The position numbers were made by a program, and so were the translations under genes. This document shows, piece after piece, positions 11,034 through 22,800 of a stretch of 64,000 bases of DNA. Under the pieces are notes generated by a model. That model was given only the letters and a program-made list of their open reading frames with translations, did no database searches and had not been told where the DNA came from. Position 1 is the first letter of the stretch. The number at the start of each line of letters is the position of its first letter. The DNA comes from Flammula alnicola (taxonomy: Eukaryota > Basidiomycota > Agaricomycetes > Agaricales > Strophariaceae). The stretch is from contig JADNRV010000022.1 of the NCBI GenBank assembly GCA_015499995.1, positions 372,001-436,000 on the forward strand, written 5' to 3'.

Positions 11034-12740
11034 CAAAATTCGAGAGAGATATGATTGTCAACGGTAGAGATCCGAAAGGGATATGGGTGAAGCTAAGGAC
11101 GGAAACCTGATGCACCACTTGCGATCACAAAATGGGATCCAGGATTCCTCCGACCAATCAGGAATCCGAAATCCGTTTCAACCATCTTTGGTCCCGATTC
11201 CACAGGCCATCTTCTTCTTTTCCTAATCTTTCTCTCACATGTGTCCCAGAATCTCTATTTTTTCTTCACCTTCTTCCTGTCAGAAGTGCAACTAAATCTT
11301 CAGACACTAGTCTTGCCAACAACTGCGTGGCTAAACCATAGTTTGAACTTGAACGTCAACCATCTATTTCTGGGCCGCACAGTGCCCGCACGACGCTCGC
11401 GGCGCGACTACACAGAATCTTCTCAAGACGATCAATAAGTCCAACAGGCAGTGCTAATTTCTGTCTTGAACTCCCAATTCGGCCGACCTCCAGACATGGA
11501 AAGAATACATCCCCGTGGCGCAGCCGCCGTGGTTTGTGGAAGATGACACTGACTCAGACTTGTTTTCGTTCCGATCCTTGCCGTTATGAACGCGAATGAT
11601 TAGCAATTTGGCAATGTTGCGACAGTGCCTTCTGCAGGCTCCATCGGCGACTTTGTTTGTGAGCTACTCCGGGTTGTGGAAGCGTTGAATAACCGTTAAT
11701 CTTGTATTATATTCCAGCCACAACATTCTGCTCCAAAAACACTGTGCTACATCCTTGGCTCCACCGACTTTGTTTCGGCCAAGTATGCACTTCTATTTTT
11801 ATTGCCACGCGCCACATTAGCATCTTCTGTCGCCTCTGTCGTTGCAATATTAATTGCGATGCAAATTCAAGTACAATCGCGCCGAAGGGGACGCGAGGCC
11901 ATGATGAAGATGATCCAGGAACACAATACTATCAGACGGTCAGTTTCCGTCGGTCATCACGAAGCTCGTTTTCGTTTCCTTCTGGGAATTAACCCTGGGG
12001 AGGCCGCACCGGTCGTCTATGAGAAATACGGATTTCTTTTCCTTGTCTCCGTCGGTTACGGATTCGGGGGCCTATAGATAAGAACCTTATGGTCGGTATA
12101 TCGCTCCGCCGACCGCTAACGAATATTGCCTTGGTTTTGGCAAGTGGATTAGTCTCGTCCCTTGATGAGGTGAGTGATTTTCTTACAACGAAGTCGAGAC
12201 AACATACTTACCAAGTGGGTTAAAGTTAGTACTAGTAGACCGCCTTGATCATCGCAATGACAGCCTATTGTCGTAAAGTCCGAAGAAGACAAGAAGAGAG
12301 ATATTTATAAGTGACACTAATACGTGAAGATGCTAGAGATCAGGCTTTGTTCGTCAATGATTTGCGCTTATAGGTTTAACGAGAGACTCGAACTGCAACC
12401 TCCAGACGTGGTGGTTGTCTTCAGAGGGTTTCACTCGGCCACGCCAGCAGGTAAGGCTTAGATCTTTCCTAACACAGATTGCCATTTGAGGTGGTGAGAT
12501 GGGGTTGAAGGAGCTCATGTCATCACCACAGCCTCGAAAAAATTGTAAAACAGATAGATTTAAGACGAATTTCTTGATGAGAGAAAGGAAAGGATAAGGA
12601 ACGCACAGGCGTCGGAGGCGTTCTTGCCGGCCTGACAGGTCCTGGAAATACGCTGATTACATCAGCAACTCATCAGCAGGTTAATTTTGCTAACACTCTT
12701 CTAAGTTCCCGCCACCAAGACCTTGGACTCTTTTCTCAAG
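11034..12740. other. Long intergenic region between divergent PAL and FCF1
   Basis: Contains promoter sequence for both flanking genes. One plus-strand frame at 11802-12077 could encode a short hydrophobic segment (VASVVAILIAM) followed by a basic stretch (QVQSRRRGREAM); I cannot link it to a family. A tRNA-like block on the minus strand at 12374-12448 is listed separately. Otherwise nothing recognised. Confidence 0.4.
12374..12448 (-). other. tRNA-like sequence with A-box and B-box, probably not a functional tRNA
   Basis: Read on the minus strand it starts GCTGGCG TGGCCGAGTG, an acceptor-like heptamer and A-box of the Ser/Leu class. About 45 bases later comes a B-box-like AGTTCGAGTCTC. The 3' end (TTAAACC) does not pair with the 5' heptamer, and the T-stem pairs poorly, so a full cloverleaf does not form. 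It may be a decayed tRNA or the head of a tRNA-derived short interspersed element. Confidence 0.3.
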
Positions 12741-13633
12741 ATGGTTTATCTCAATCTCCTTATACACCAAAACTCTCGGGGTTGACTGATGGATTTCAGG
12801 GAAAAGCAAAGAAAACGAGGAAGTTCGCAACCGTCAAACGGATGCTCAATCCCAATGATATTCGACTGTGAGGAAAACATATCACAAAACGTCTAGTTTC
12901 GACGTTTGCTCATCAGAATGTCTTCCAAAGAAAGGAGAACCAGTTGAAGCAGAAGAAGAAAGAAGAGGAGGAGAAAGCGAAGGCCGTTCGTCGAGTGTGA
13001 GTTTTTGATCGTCACTATTCTGCCTGATGCCTAACCCATCCACGCAAGGCCTCAAGTTGCCTCCTCTTTGTTTCTAGCCCATAACACTGCACTCGTACCA
13101 CCGTATCGGGTGCTTATTGATACGAATTTCATCAATTTCAGTCTTCAAAATAAACTGGAGCTCATCAGTGGGATGATGGACTGTCTATATGCGAAATGTG
13201 AGCCGTTAGCATCGTCCAGCTTCTTTTCAATCTGTGTCGGCCTAACGCTTCTCTCGCTCGCAGGCATTCCTTGCGTGACGGACTGCGTAATGGCTGAACT
13301 AGAAAAGCTCGGTCATCGGTATCGCGTTGCCCTTCGGTCAGTGAGATATTGATTGGCATTTAGCCGCAAAGAACCACATTCTAAAAACAAATACTCTTCT
13401 TCCGCAGTGTGGCCCGAGACCCTCGATTCGAGCGCCTTCGTTGTTCACATACTGGGACATACGCCGATGATTGCTTGGTGCAGCGTGTTACGGCACATAA
13501 ATGCTACATTGTAGCGACTTGCGATCGAGAACTGCGCCGTCGCATCCGACAAGTGCCTGGCGTCCCTTTGATGTATATCGTGAAGAGAAGATACGCTATC
13601 GAACGTCTGCCAGACCAAGGTGCACCCAGCTAA
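12741..13633 (+). CDS. FCF1: FCF1/UTP24 rRNA-processing PIN-domain nuclease
   Basis: Component of the nucleolar small-subunit processome; the family cleaves pre-rRNA at sites needed to release the 18S 5' end. Five introns are removed to give an unbroken protein. The ATG codon alone forms the end of exon 1 and is joined to [18 protein letters not shown]. Then come [38 protein letters not shown], the PIN-domain start [20 protein letters not shown] with its first catalytic Asp, [40 protein letters not shown] (acidic pair) and [19 protein letters not shown], ending [12 protein letters not shown]. Length and motif order match the family throughout. No frame damage. Confidence 0.96.
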
Positions 13634-14907
13634 GGACCTGTTAATATTCTATCGACGGTTGCTTTGTTGGTTACCTTTTGTATCATGCACTCCACTTTGT
13701 TATTGTATTTTTATCGTAGGTATGTAAGTTTTTCCGAATCCTGCAAGTCCATTGGGATACTCAAGATTATCTTTCTTTCCAGCTGTTTATGTTAGCTGTT
13801 TCTTATGGAATGTGATAGGGGTTGCGTCGACTGACAATCTATCGTCATTATCCGCTATATCATTCTGGCGGTGCGGATATCCATCCAGCATATTCCTCTC
13901 AAGCAGTGGCTCCTCGGTCGACTTCATCATTTATCGCGCAAATAGCAATCCTCGTATTTGATATTTATGGATTTCTCCGACAGTTCAGCTGGGACGCCTT
14001 CTTCATCCTCGTCTGTGCCTGTCTCGAAGCATATCCAGATGTCATATTTCTCTGGTCCGCCAGTCGCCCGTCAGCGTCGCACTCAATTCCTTCTGCTGTT
14101 GCCTTATCATGCAAATGATAGACCATATTTGTAGGTTGCTATTCTCACAAAATTCAAGAAATGGGTGTTCTTTTACTCATCATAGATGCTAACTACGTGT
14201 GCTTTTGATACGAAGGCACAGGGGGAATAGGACGCTCACAGAGAATTATTTGTATCTTGACACCAGACTGGCGCTACAGGGACCGAAGATTTTCTGCTCA
14301 AGCGTTCGATGTGACGGTTCAATCTGCGATCTACCAGCAAGGAACCCTAGGATTCCAACTACGTCAGATTGAAGGATTGACGAGAACTGTAAGATGCCAG
14401 GCTACATACGATGCTGTGCAAAATTTACCAGACTCAGAATGCTGTGTCATTTCCCGGTTCCGCGCCACGCGACGACAGTTTTAACTGGTTTTAGGCGCCA
14501 GAGTTCCTCAACGGTTTCGGAACGATGAAAGCTGATGCTTGTGGTACTACATCTTTTAGATCATCGGAATTTGTGAATGGAAGGCATGACTCAAGATGAC
14601 TCGATAGGCCCTGGTGAGTCTGCATTTCGACTAGAAATGTGCACGGGAACAAGTCACGGTAGTTTAAACATGCTATCTACGAATACTCAATACTTATGTA
14701 TTGTCTCCGGTGATCATATTGTATTGGGAGTTGGCCGTCCTCCTCCACGTCCTCATCACATTCAAGTTGACAAGAGTCGAACGTATGGGTTTTGAAACAA
14801 GGGGTGATAATACCGCCGCGTCGGAACACGTCAACAAGGCACAACAACACGGCCGCGGCGTAAGCACAATATTGGGTCGACGCGTACCCGTTCAATTTAC
14901 AACTGCG
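13634..14907. other. Intergenic, no supportable gene
   Basis: Between FCF1 and the DUF1917 gene. Frames of up to about 100 codons exist on both strands (for example 13822-14118 plus) but none has recognisable motifs or intron-bounded continuation. The right end should hold the promoter of the DUF1917 gene. Confidence 0.45.
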
Positions 14908-16658
14908 ATGTCGAATGAAGATATCCTACCCTTTTCATACAAGTATGCATGGTCCGCGGAATCTGAACTTCCTCTGCAGGATTTCCTAGCCAAGGTACCG
15001 CCCAATCGCAGCGCTCGCAGCTCGAGAATGTAGCGCCCATGTAAACTGCCAGCTGACAACTCTGCGTAGTTGAGACCTTCGATGGTGGAGAATGATGGAA
15101 CCAAACCTGTGAGCGGCGAGTCAGTCGTTCTTTTGAAACAAGTCCAAACTTTCGCCTTTTCTAGTGGATCTGGGTCCGAGGCTCTGCACCATCGAAAGAG
15201 GACAGTGGTGTCGACGAGGCTACTAAAGAGGCAACCAAGCTGTGTACGACGCTTACTCTCAATTTTTCGTGTTCAAGTCTAATCTCTTCCTTAGTAAAGG
15301 AAGTAACCGAAAAAGTGGAAATTATCCAGGTAGCTTTCAAACGTCACTAATGGATATCTTTCTGACAGCGAGTGTGTAGAACGACCCGGCTATCCCAACT
15401 CGTTCAAACAAGAAAATAGGCGCAAAAAATAAGAAGGAATTGCGCGAGCAGGTAAAGTGACCCACGGCTTTCTGTAGCGCTTTTTGACAGCAATATACCC
15501 TGTAGGTACAAGCAGAGGCAACGGAACAATTAAAGGACATAGCAATTAAACACGGTTATGTTTCAGGCAAATGGTAGAGAACTGAATGTCTATATTTCGT
15601 TTATGCCTACTCCTACTTACCATGACGCAGGCTCATTTTCGCTCCTGCAGAAAAAGTGGACTTGATTTGGTCAAGTGTCGCAAGTTTGTAGACTCTTCAG
15701 TAAGATTCTCCAAGATTCCTTCTAACGACTGTCCATAGAGTCGCTTGTTTCTGGGCCCCTTCATTCTACACCTGCATACCTAGCCAAGGTCTCCACATCT
15801 TCTGGGGATGAGAATGCTAAGGCCCAACATCTTATCTGCATATACCTTCCTGATGTCTACGACAAAGCCAGCGTTGCTGAGGTATTGCATCACGTTGATG
15901 ACTTGCCGATTGACTAACAATTTCCGACAGGTCATGAAAGTTCTTCTGCGCAACCACGGGGCTAACCTCAGTGGGGTTAAATCGAACTTGTATACGACTA
16001 TTGGTAAAATTTCACCTTACTGGCATTCTCTGGACAAGTCTGATGTGTATATGGATTTATAGGAATTGACAGCAAACATTCAAGCGGTATCCCATCCACT
16101 GTATGGACTCATATATGCCCTGGTTTAAATCTTACTTACCCGTTTGAACTGTCGCAGACCTGGAAAAACACGGCTGTTATACCGGAAAAAGAAGCAAAGG
16201 TCAGCCTCTTCGCATATTTATTTTAACCATTCTGCTTCTTACACGTAAACTATACTCAGGAATTGAAAGACGCATTTTTTGCTGAATTAGCATCGACTAA
16301 GGGAGCACCTCCAGCAGAAACTGCGCCAGCAGCTCAAGCCCCGACAGGCCCTGCATCAGGAGACAAGGCAGAATCAGCACCTACGCTTAAGAAAGCCAAA
16401 ACGAAGCCAAAACTTAAGAGGAAAGTCGATGATGATCCCTTTGCCAGTGATGATGGCGACGACTCAAAAGCCAAAGAGCCGAAAGGAGCGATTAAAACTA
16501 ACATGAATGATGCAGGCCAAGCAGTGGCTCAGAAAGCAGGTGATGCTGAAGACGGGGGTTCTGGAACCAAGGTCAAGCGAGCCCAAAAGGCCGAAAAAGA
16601 CGAGGACGACGAGGAGGAAGAGGAAAGACCAAAAAAGAAAAGGGCGATCAGGAAATGA
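14908..16658 (+). CDS. DUF1917 (Bles03-like) domain protein with lysine/acid-rich tail
   Basis: The domain belongs to the UPF0696/Bles03 group, which has an eIF4E-like fold; its cellular role is not established. I built it from about ten exons: MSNEDILPFSYKYAWS, LRPSMVENDGTKP, then WIWVRGSAPSKED (conserved PWIWV), VKEVTEKVEIIQ, NDPAIPTRSNKK, VQAEATEQLKDIAIKHGYVSGKW, LIFAPAEKVDLIWSSVA, AKVSTSSGDENAKAQHLICIYL, VMKVLLRNHGANLSGVKSNLYTT, TWKNTAVIPEKEAK. The GKW..F.P.EKVD..W and hICIY pieces are the family core. The last exon adds about 130 residues, rich in Ala/Pro, then Lys and Asp/Glu, ending ERPKKKRAIRK, which could be a nuclear localisation signal. Start chosen as the first ATG in frame with exon 1. 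Confidence 0.75.
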
Positions 16659-16805
16659 CCATCACCAATGTGCTTTCTTGCATCTGCTTTCATTCTCCAA
16701 TTTCAATGCTTGCTCGCAGTGTTTTGCAGAAATATGCAAATGTGTTTAATTGTTCCAATAATGTAGATATCCCAAGACACTATTACTATACAAAGAATCT
16801 GAAAT

Positions 16806-19800
16806 TTACGAAGGTGGCGGTTTCTCTGGTGATAGGAGGCTGGGTGCAGTTGGATGTGTTTTCAGCTTCTTAGGATTTCGTTCACTGTCATCCTCTGCAT
16901 TTACAACCTCGCTCGTCCTCGATCTTTTCACGCCCCGTTTCGATGTCGACTTGCGGGGTTTTCGAGACGGCTTCTCGACCTCGGAAGCCTCTTCCTGTTC
17001 ACCGTCAGGGTTGAATGTGGTTTCGACCTTCTTGCTTCGCCTAGATTTGCTTTTGCTTTTGCCTTTCGATTGAGTAGGAGGACCCATTGTGCCCTTTTCT
17101 TCAGGAGAAGGTCTTGCACGCTTGGTATGAGGTTCATCGCCATCACTCGGGTCCGCTTCTGTATCTGTTGGGACGAAGCTAGAACCTTTCTCAGAATCCA
17201 CAAAGCTACGACGTCCAGAGAGGGAAGTGGAGTTCGAGTCTGCAATGGATGCTGGAGCTTTGTAGGAGCCAGGAGAGCCGATGAAACCCGAATAACTAGG
17301 AGAACTTGTATAACTCGACGATTCTCCAGGAACTCTAACCATGGCCGATTTTTCCGAAGCAGACTTCCTGAAGGAAGGCTTGCGCACGACCTCCTCTCCA
17401 GGTTGAGGCAAGTAAAATACCTCTTGTTCGCGGAGGATGTCGAGGCCCACGAGTTGTCTGAGGATGCCTATCAAGTCAGCCTCGAAATTCAAAGACTCGA
17501 TATCCTTGATCATCCTGTAACTGTCTTCCTGGGTCGCATCCCCATGGTCCTCAATCTCTTCCTCCTCCATTAACTCTCTGTCGTTGAGAGAGCATCCAGG
17601 TACCAGGAAACAAGCGCGAGGGCCGCCTTCTTCCTTGGGCAGACTGATCCTGTGGTATCGGCAGTGCGATCGAGTTACAGGCGAACTCGTCATTGAAGCG
17701 GTTCGAGTAGGTTTTGTAGTAGGCGCAGGCGAGTTTATTGATGGAATGGGAGAAGCGGGAAATTTTACTGGTGGCGCGGCAGGAATGGGCGAATTTACTG
17801 ACGGACCAGTGGAGGCAGCAACAGTAACAGCGGCTGGAGGGGCATCGACAGGAGCAGCGGGGGCGATAACATCAGGGACAGGTGTAGTTACTGGCGCAGG
17901 TTGTTCAGGGAGGCGAGAAACAGAAGGCGTGAGGGAAGGCGGAGGCTGTCGATATTGAATTTGTTTAGTCAATTTGGGCGGGAAATTAGAAAGATTTTGC
18001 TTTCGCTTTTGCCCATGAGCATGGAACAGCGAAGTAGGTGGCATGGGCTGGATAGGTGGAACATTCGGTTTGTTAACTGTAGGTGATGGCTGAATGAAGA
18101 TTGATTTGTCGCTTGGAGCAGTGGAAGCGATAGAGGGGGATCGTGATGCTGGTTGCAACACTCTATATGTTAAGGTTGCTGTAGAGCTCTCTGAAAGTTT
18201 CTCCGAACCTGCTCGTTGAAGATGTTCATCGACAGCGCCTTTTAGCCTTGGTCTGACATGAATGGTCTCTTCACTTGTTGGCTCAAGTACAACAGCTTTT
18301 GAATCCAGTGATTTCCTTTTGCGATCAGATTTTGAGGTTCTTTTGCCCTTGCCTTTCTGACTAGTGGAAGGTTTGTTGGCCGATTGAGATGGCTGATCAG
18401 GGCCAGGTGAAGGATTGCGCTTTCGCTTGGGTGCCCGTTTGGATCCAGGGGTTTTGGCTAGAGAAGCTTCTGGGACGAGTTTTTTGGCAGGTTCAGTACT
18501 GGGATTGGGTGCAACAGTCACTAAACCATTAGCTGACTGTCTAAGGAAAGGATTAGTTTTGACGATCAGGAGATGGGTATATTGAATCACTTACTTTTCC
18601 AGTTGGCCTTCTGTAGACTCATTCAAGCCGTCTGCCTTGCCAGCGAGTCCCGGGTCGAGATTCTGGACATCCATTGAATTGGTTGATCTGGAGGAACTTT
18701 CTGATTTCACGATATTTTCCAACTGGGGTAGAGTAGAAATATTTTCTGCGATGCGCTTGACATTTTCCACCTCCGTCAGCTGAATTGTAGAACGTGGTAG
18801 CATCCCATTCTCGAATTCTGCGATGATCTGCGGCTCTGGCGGATACTGGAGCTCGAGACCTTCCGCGTCATCGAGGAGACTGGCCGTGTCTTTTTCTTCC
18901 AATTCTTTCTCAAGCGTGGAGTTAGACGACATAGAGTTGTCAAGTCCAGCGTCCTCTTCTGATGCTTCGTCATGAACAACGTACACCATTGAAGTACTTG
19001 GAGTAGAAAGACTGTATGGGTACGGATCAGCCATCAATATAGGAATCCTCGGTTTCCGAGTAAGGGTAACTCCCATTGAAATAGGAGGATACTGGTTGTT
19101 TGTAGGAGGCGGCGGTGAAGAGATAGGGGCAAATCTGATAGGACTTGTTGGAAGGCGTATTTGAGCGTTTGCGTGGACTTCAGTATTCTGGACATTGCCA
19201 AAAACGTCGGCAGCAAGCGAACCAGATGAGAAGTTTTGGGCAATGCTTGGCGTTTCGTCAACTCTCAACTGAGGCGGCACTTGTGGTAAATCGGTCAAGG
19301 GCGCGGAATATTCGTGAGGAACGGAAGTGCCTTGGCTGAGACCAAAGTTGCCAAAGTAGTCGGGTGCAGCGGAGGGCCCAAAAAATGCCCGAGCCAGTGA
19401 AGTCAATACATGACTATGGAGATTCTCCGATGCGGGTGGACTGAGTCCTGAGGTTGCCTGAGGTTGCATTTGGGTGGTACCTGGTGTGATAGGTTGGTGA
19501 CTTTGTTGCCTCATAGTTCTCAGCAAAGATGGAGTAATAGCAACGGAGACCGGAATTGTTTCCCCGGCAGGTCGCGGGGTTCCAATAGGGCTCAGGATAC
19601 GATTAGGGCTGCCCGGCAGATTGAGGAAGAGGTCTGGATTTGACTGAAGAGGGTGGACTGTGGGATCTAGCATATCTGCGTTCGTGGTAACGGGCATAAG
19701 GCCTTCAGCTTCTGTTGTTGGGGCAATGTCATCTGCAGCTGTCACAGTCGCAGCTGGTATTTTGGTGTCTTCGGCACGTTCTTCAGTCTGGGCAGTTTCG

Positions 19801-22800
19801 GCCACAGGCGCTGGCTCCTCCTTAAAAGTATCCTCGGGTAAAGATCCTTCTTCCTCCACCTCCAGCGCGGTAGCTTCAGTGAAACTCTCGGTGAAAGGAA
19901 CATTATCTGGAATGTCCAAGTCTCCATCACGAGATTCGGGTAAAGCAGCGACCTCTTCAGGCCCAACGCTAACCACTCCAGGGCTCATTGCGCGGTCATC
20001 CGGCTCCTGATTGGTTATGATCAGCTTCATTCTAACAACGTTTTGCAATCAATAGACAAACCTCAGTTAAACGTCCCTCCGTTACTGGCTCCTCGACTGT
20101 GTATTCACCCTGGTCTATGTCCTTCTCTCTCTCCCACGTGACGGAAGTACTGCCTACTGAGATGACTTCTATATCATGATCAATCTCTCCGTCAGCATCT
20201 TCATCTGTATAACCGTCTTCATCTCCATCTTCCACAACTTCCACAACGGTATACTCAAGAAAAGCCTGCCTTTCAGCATCCATCGTGAGTTCTAGGTCAA
20301 CCGACTGTTCCGCGGTGTCGTTGTCCTCGTCAGGTACGTCCTCAATTTCAACTCCTCGTTTCGTTGGCGGCGAATACACAGCTGCTACCTCACCTTCATC
20401 GGCCATTGGCGGCAATGAGACGTATCGAACGTGATCTGAAGGTGGGGTGGGCAGTTGGCCAAGGGCATGTGTCGGAGGTTGGTGATGTCCATGAGTTTGT
20501 GCAACCGAGCTGGAAGCGACAGCGTCTCCTTGAACCTGTTGCACTTCCTGCACTTCTTGCATTTCCTCAAGACCAGGAGTAAATTGGGTATCGTCGCCGA
20601 TTATGTCTGTTCCATTCTCGGCAAGAGTGGCCGATTCTCCCACCTCTACACGGGGTTCGACATCTGAAGTAGACGCTGAAAACAGTATAAGCGATAAGAA
20701 CATTTATGCAGAGACAAGAGAAGGCGTACCAGGAATAAGGATTTCTCCACTAGGTACATCTGCATCCTGGGCTAATATGGCTTCGCTGGCTGGTTGTATG
20801 ACCTTTGGCTCAATGTCCGCAATTTCATCAGTAGCCGCAGCCACCGTCTCCGCAGGAAAAGTCTCTTCCTGAGCTTCATCTACTGACATCTGGTCTCCAC
20901 GAGGGATGTCTTCGTCCTTTATGGGCAGTGCGGTATCGTATTCTGCAGGCATTGGCTCCTCTTCAAAAAACACCGTTGTGTGGGCATGAATTTCAAAATC
21001 CAAGACCACTTCCGATGCACCATCATCGTCGATGGTGTCCTCTACTGCGTTGGGCTCAAGGACTTCGGCAGGGTGCACGACATCCGCAGCTTGGTGTTGT
21101 AATAGTTCGTGTTCTTCGACCGTGAAACCAATCTCGATATCGATGACCGTGGTTTCCTCGTTGACGGTTTCTTCCTCAGGGGCGGCGGGAGATTGGTCCT
21201 CGCCCTCCGATGAGGGTGTCGCAAGATGCCCAGATGCAGACGCAGGTAAACCAGATGGGAACGCAGGGGGATTGTTCCAATCAACGACGTTAGATATAAC
21301 TTCTAAATTCATAGAAAGGCACCATTTTAAGTAAAGGCAGAAACATGTGTAATTTTAAAGACTGACCATCCTGCTCTTCTGGAGTGTTGCTAACTTCTGG
21401 GAAGATTTGATCCTCCTCTACAGAAAGGTCAACGTGCGGTTCCTCATCCGCCTGTTCAAGAGACAAAATAGGCGCGCTGGCTTCGGTTTCTTCGTGGAAC
21501 ATTGTCTGAGGTGGCGAAATGATCGCTTCATCCTGATCTTCACGCATATACTCCATTACACTCGGTTCGTGTTGGAGTTCCTCGAACTCTTCGTCCATCA
21601 AACCTTTATCTCCAACCTGCTCGAAATCTTTGTGCGCCTCTGGCTGCTTTACGTCCTGCTCCTCGTCCGAGTCATCTATAGTGATAAACTCCGCATCAGC
21701 AGGAATCGGCCGATCGCGCTGTGGAGGGGCCGTCACATAGTGTTCAGGTGGCGGTTGAAAGATTTCCTCTTCCTCCTCGCCGCCAAAAGACGTCCGCTCG
21801 TCGCTTTGGTTCGGAGTAAGTGCGCCTGGAGTCAAGAAGGCGTCGATACCATCGTCCAAATCGCTTGTACCCGAAAGTAAAGCTGGATCTATGCGTTGTC
21901 CGGGCATCGTGCGCACGTCGCCTCCGGAATAGAAATCTTCGGCATATGTCTGCGGCCCCTCCCATGGATCCGGTATGTCAACTGGAAGTTCGGGTTCTTC
22001 TTGAGCAGGGAAAGCTACGAAGAAGGAAAGCGGATTTAATATCAAATAGTTCTATGACTAGGAAGAGACATACAGGTGTCCGCACCCAAGGGCTGCATTT
22101 CCTCCTCGGCGCCTTGCTCTGCCTCATCCGCATCCAGATCTTGGATGTAATCGCCGTCCGCGGGACCAATATGGCTGGGGTCAGGCGTGCTATCGGGTGG
22201 TACGATAACATCGCCTCCAGAGTAGAAGTCCTCGGCATACATACGAGGACCTGACCAAGGATCTGAAATTTCGACATCACGTTTCGTTTCAATGGGAGAC
22301 AGTGTCTCAAGTGGGAAGGCTAGAGGCAACACAAAGTTAGCAAATGTCCAAAAGGCAAAATACTCTGACATGAAAGAAAGCAAGAAAAACACGCACAAGT
22401 GTCCGCATTCAAAGGTTGGATTTCGGCGTCATGTTCGTCCTGCTCTGCCTGATCCGCATCGACGTCTTCGGGACCAAGGTGGTTAATGTCCGCCTTGCTG
22501 CCGAGCGGCAGATGGATTTCGCCTCCGGAATAGAAGTCCTCAGCATAGGTACGAGGGCCCGACCAAGGATCTGGAATTTCGACATCGCGTTTCGTTTCGG
22601 TGGGAGACAGAGTTGTCTCGGGCGGGAAGGCTAGAGACAACACAAAATGAGTAAACTGTACAAGAGGCAGAATACTCTGCCATGGGAGAAAGAACGAAAA
22701 AAAAACACGCACAAGTGTCCGCATTCGAAGGCTGGATTTCCTCGTCGGCGCCCTCTTGCTCTGCCTCGTTCACATCCTCAGCGTAGTCGTCGTCTCCGGG

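Noticed and set aside
16854..17958. Plus-strand open frames opposite the acidic giant's last exon
   Set aside because: Antisense shadow of a long low-complexity exon.
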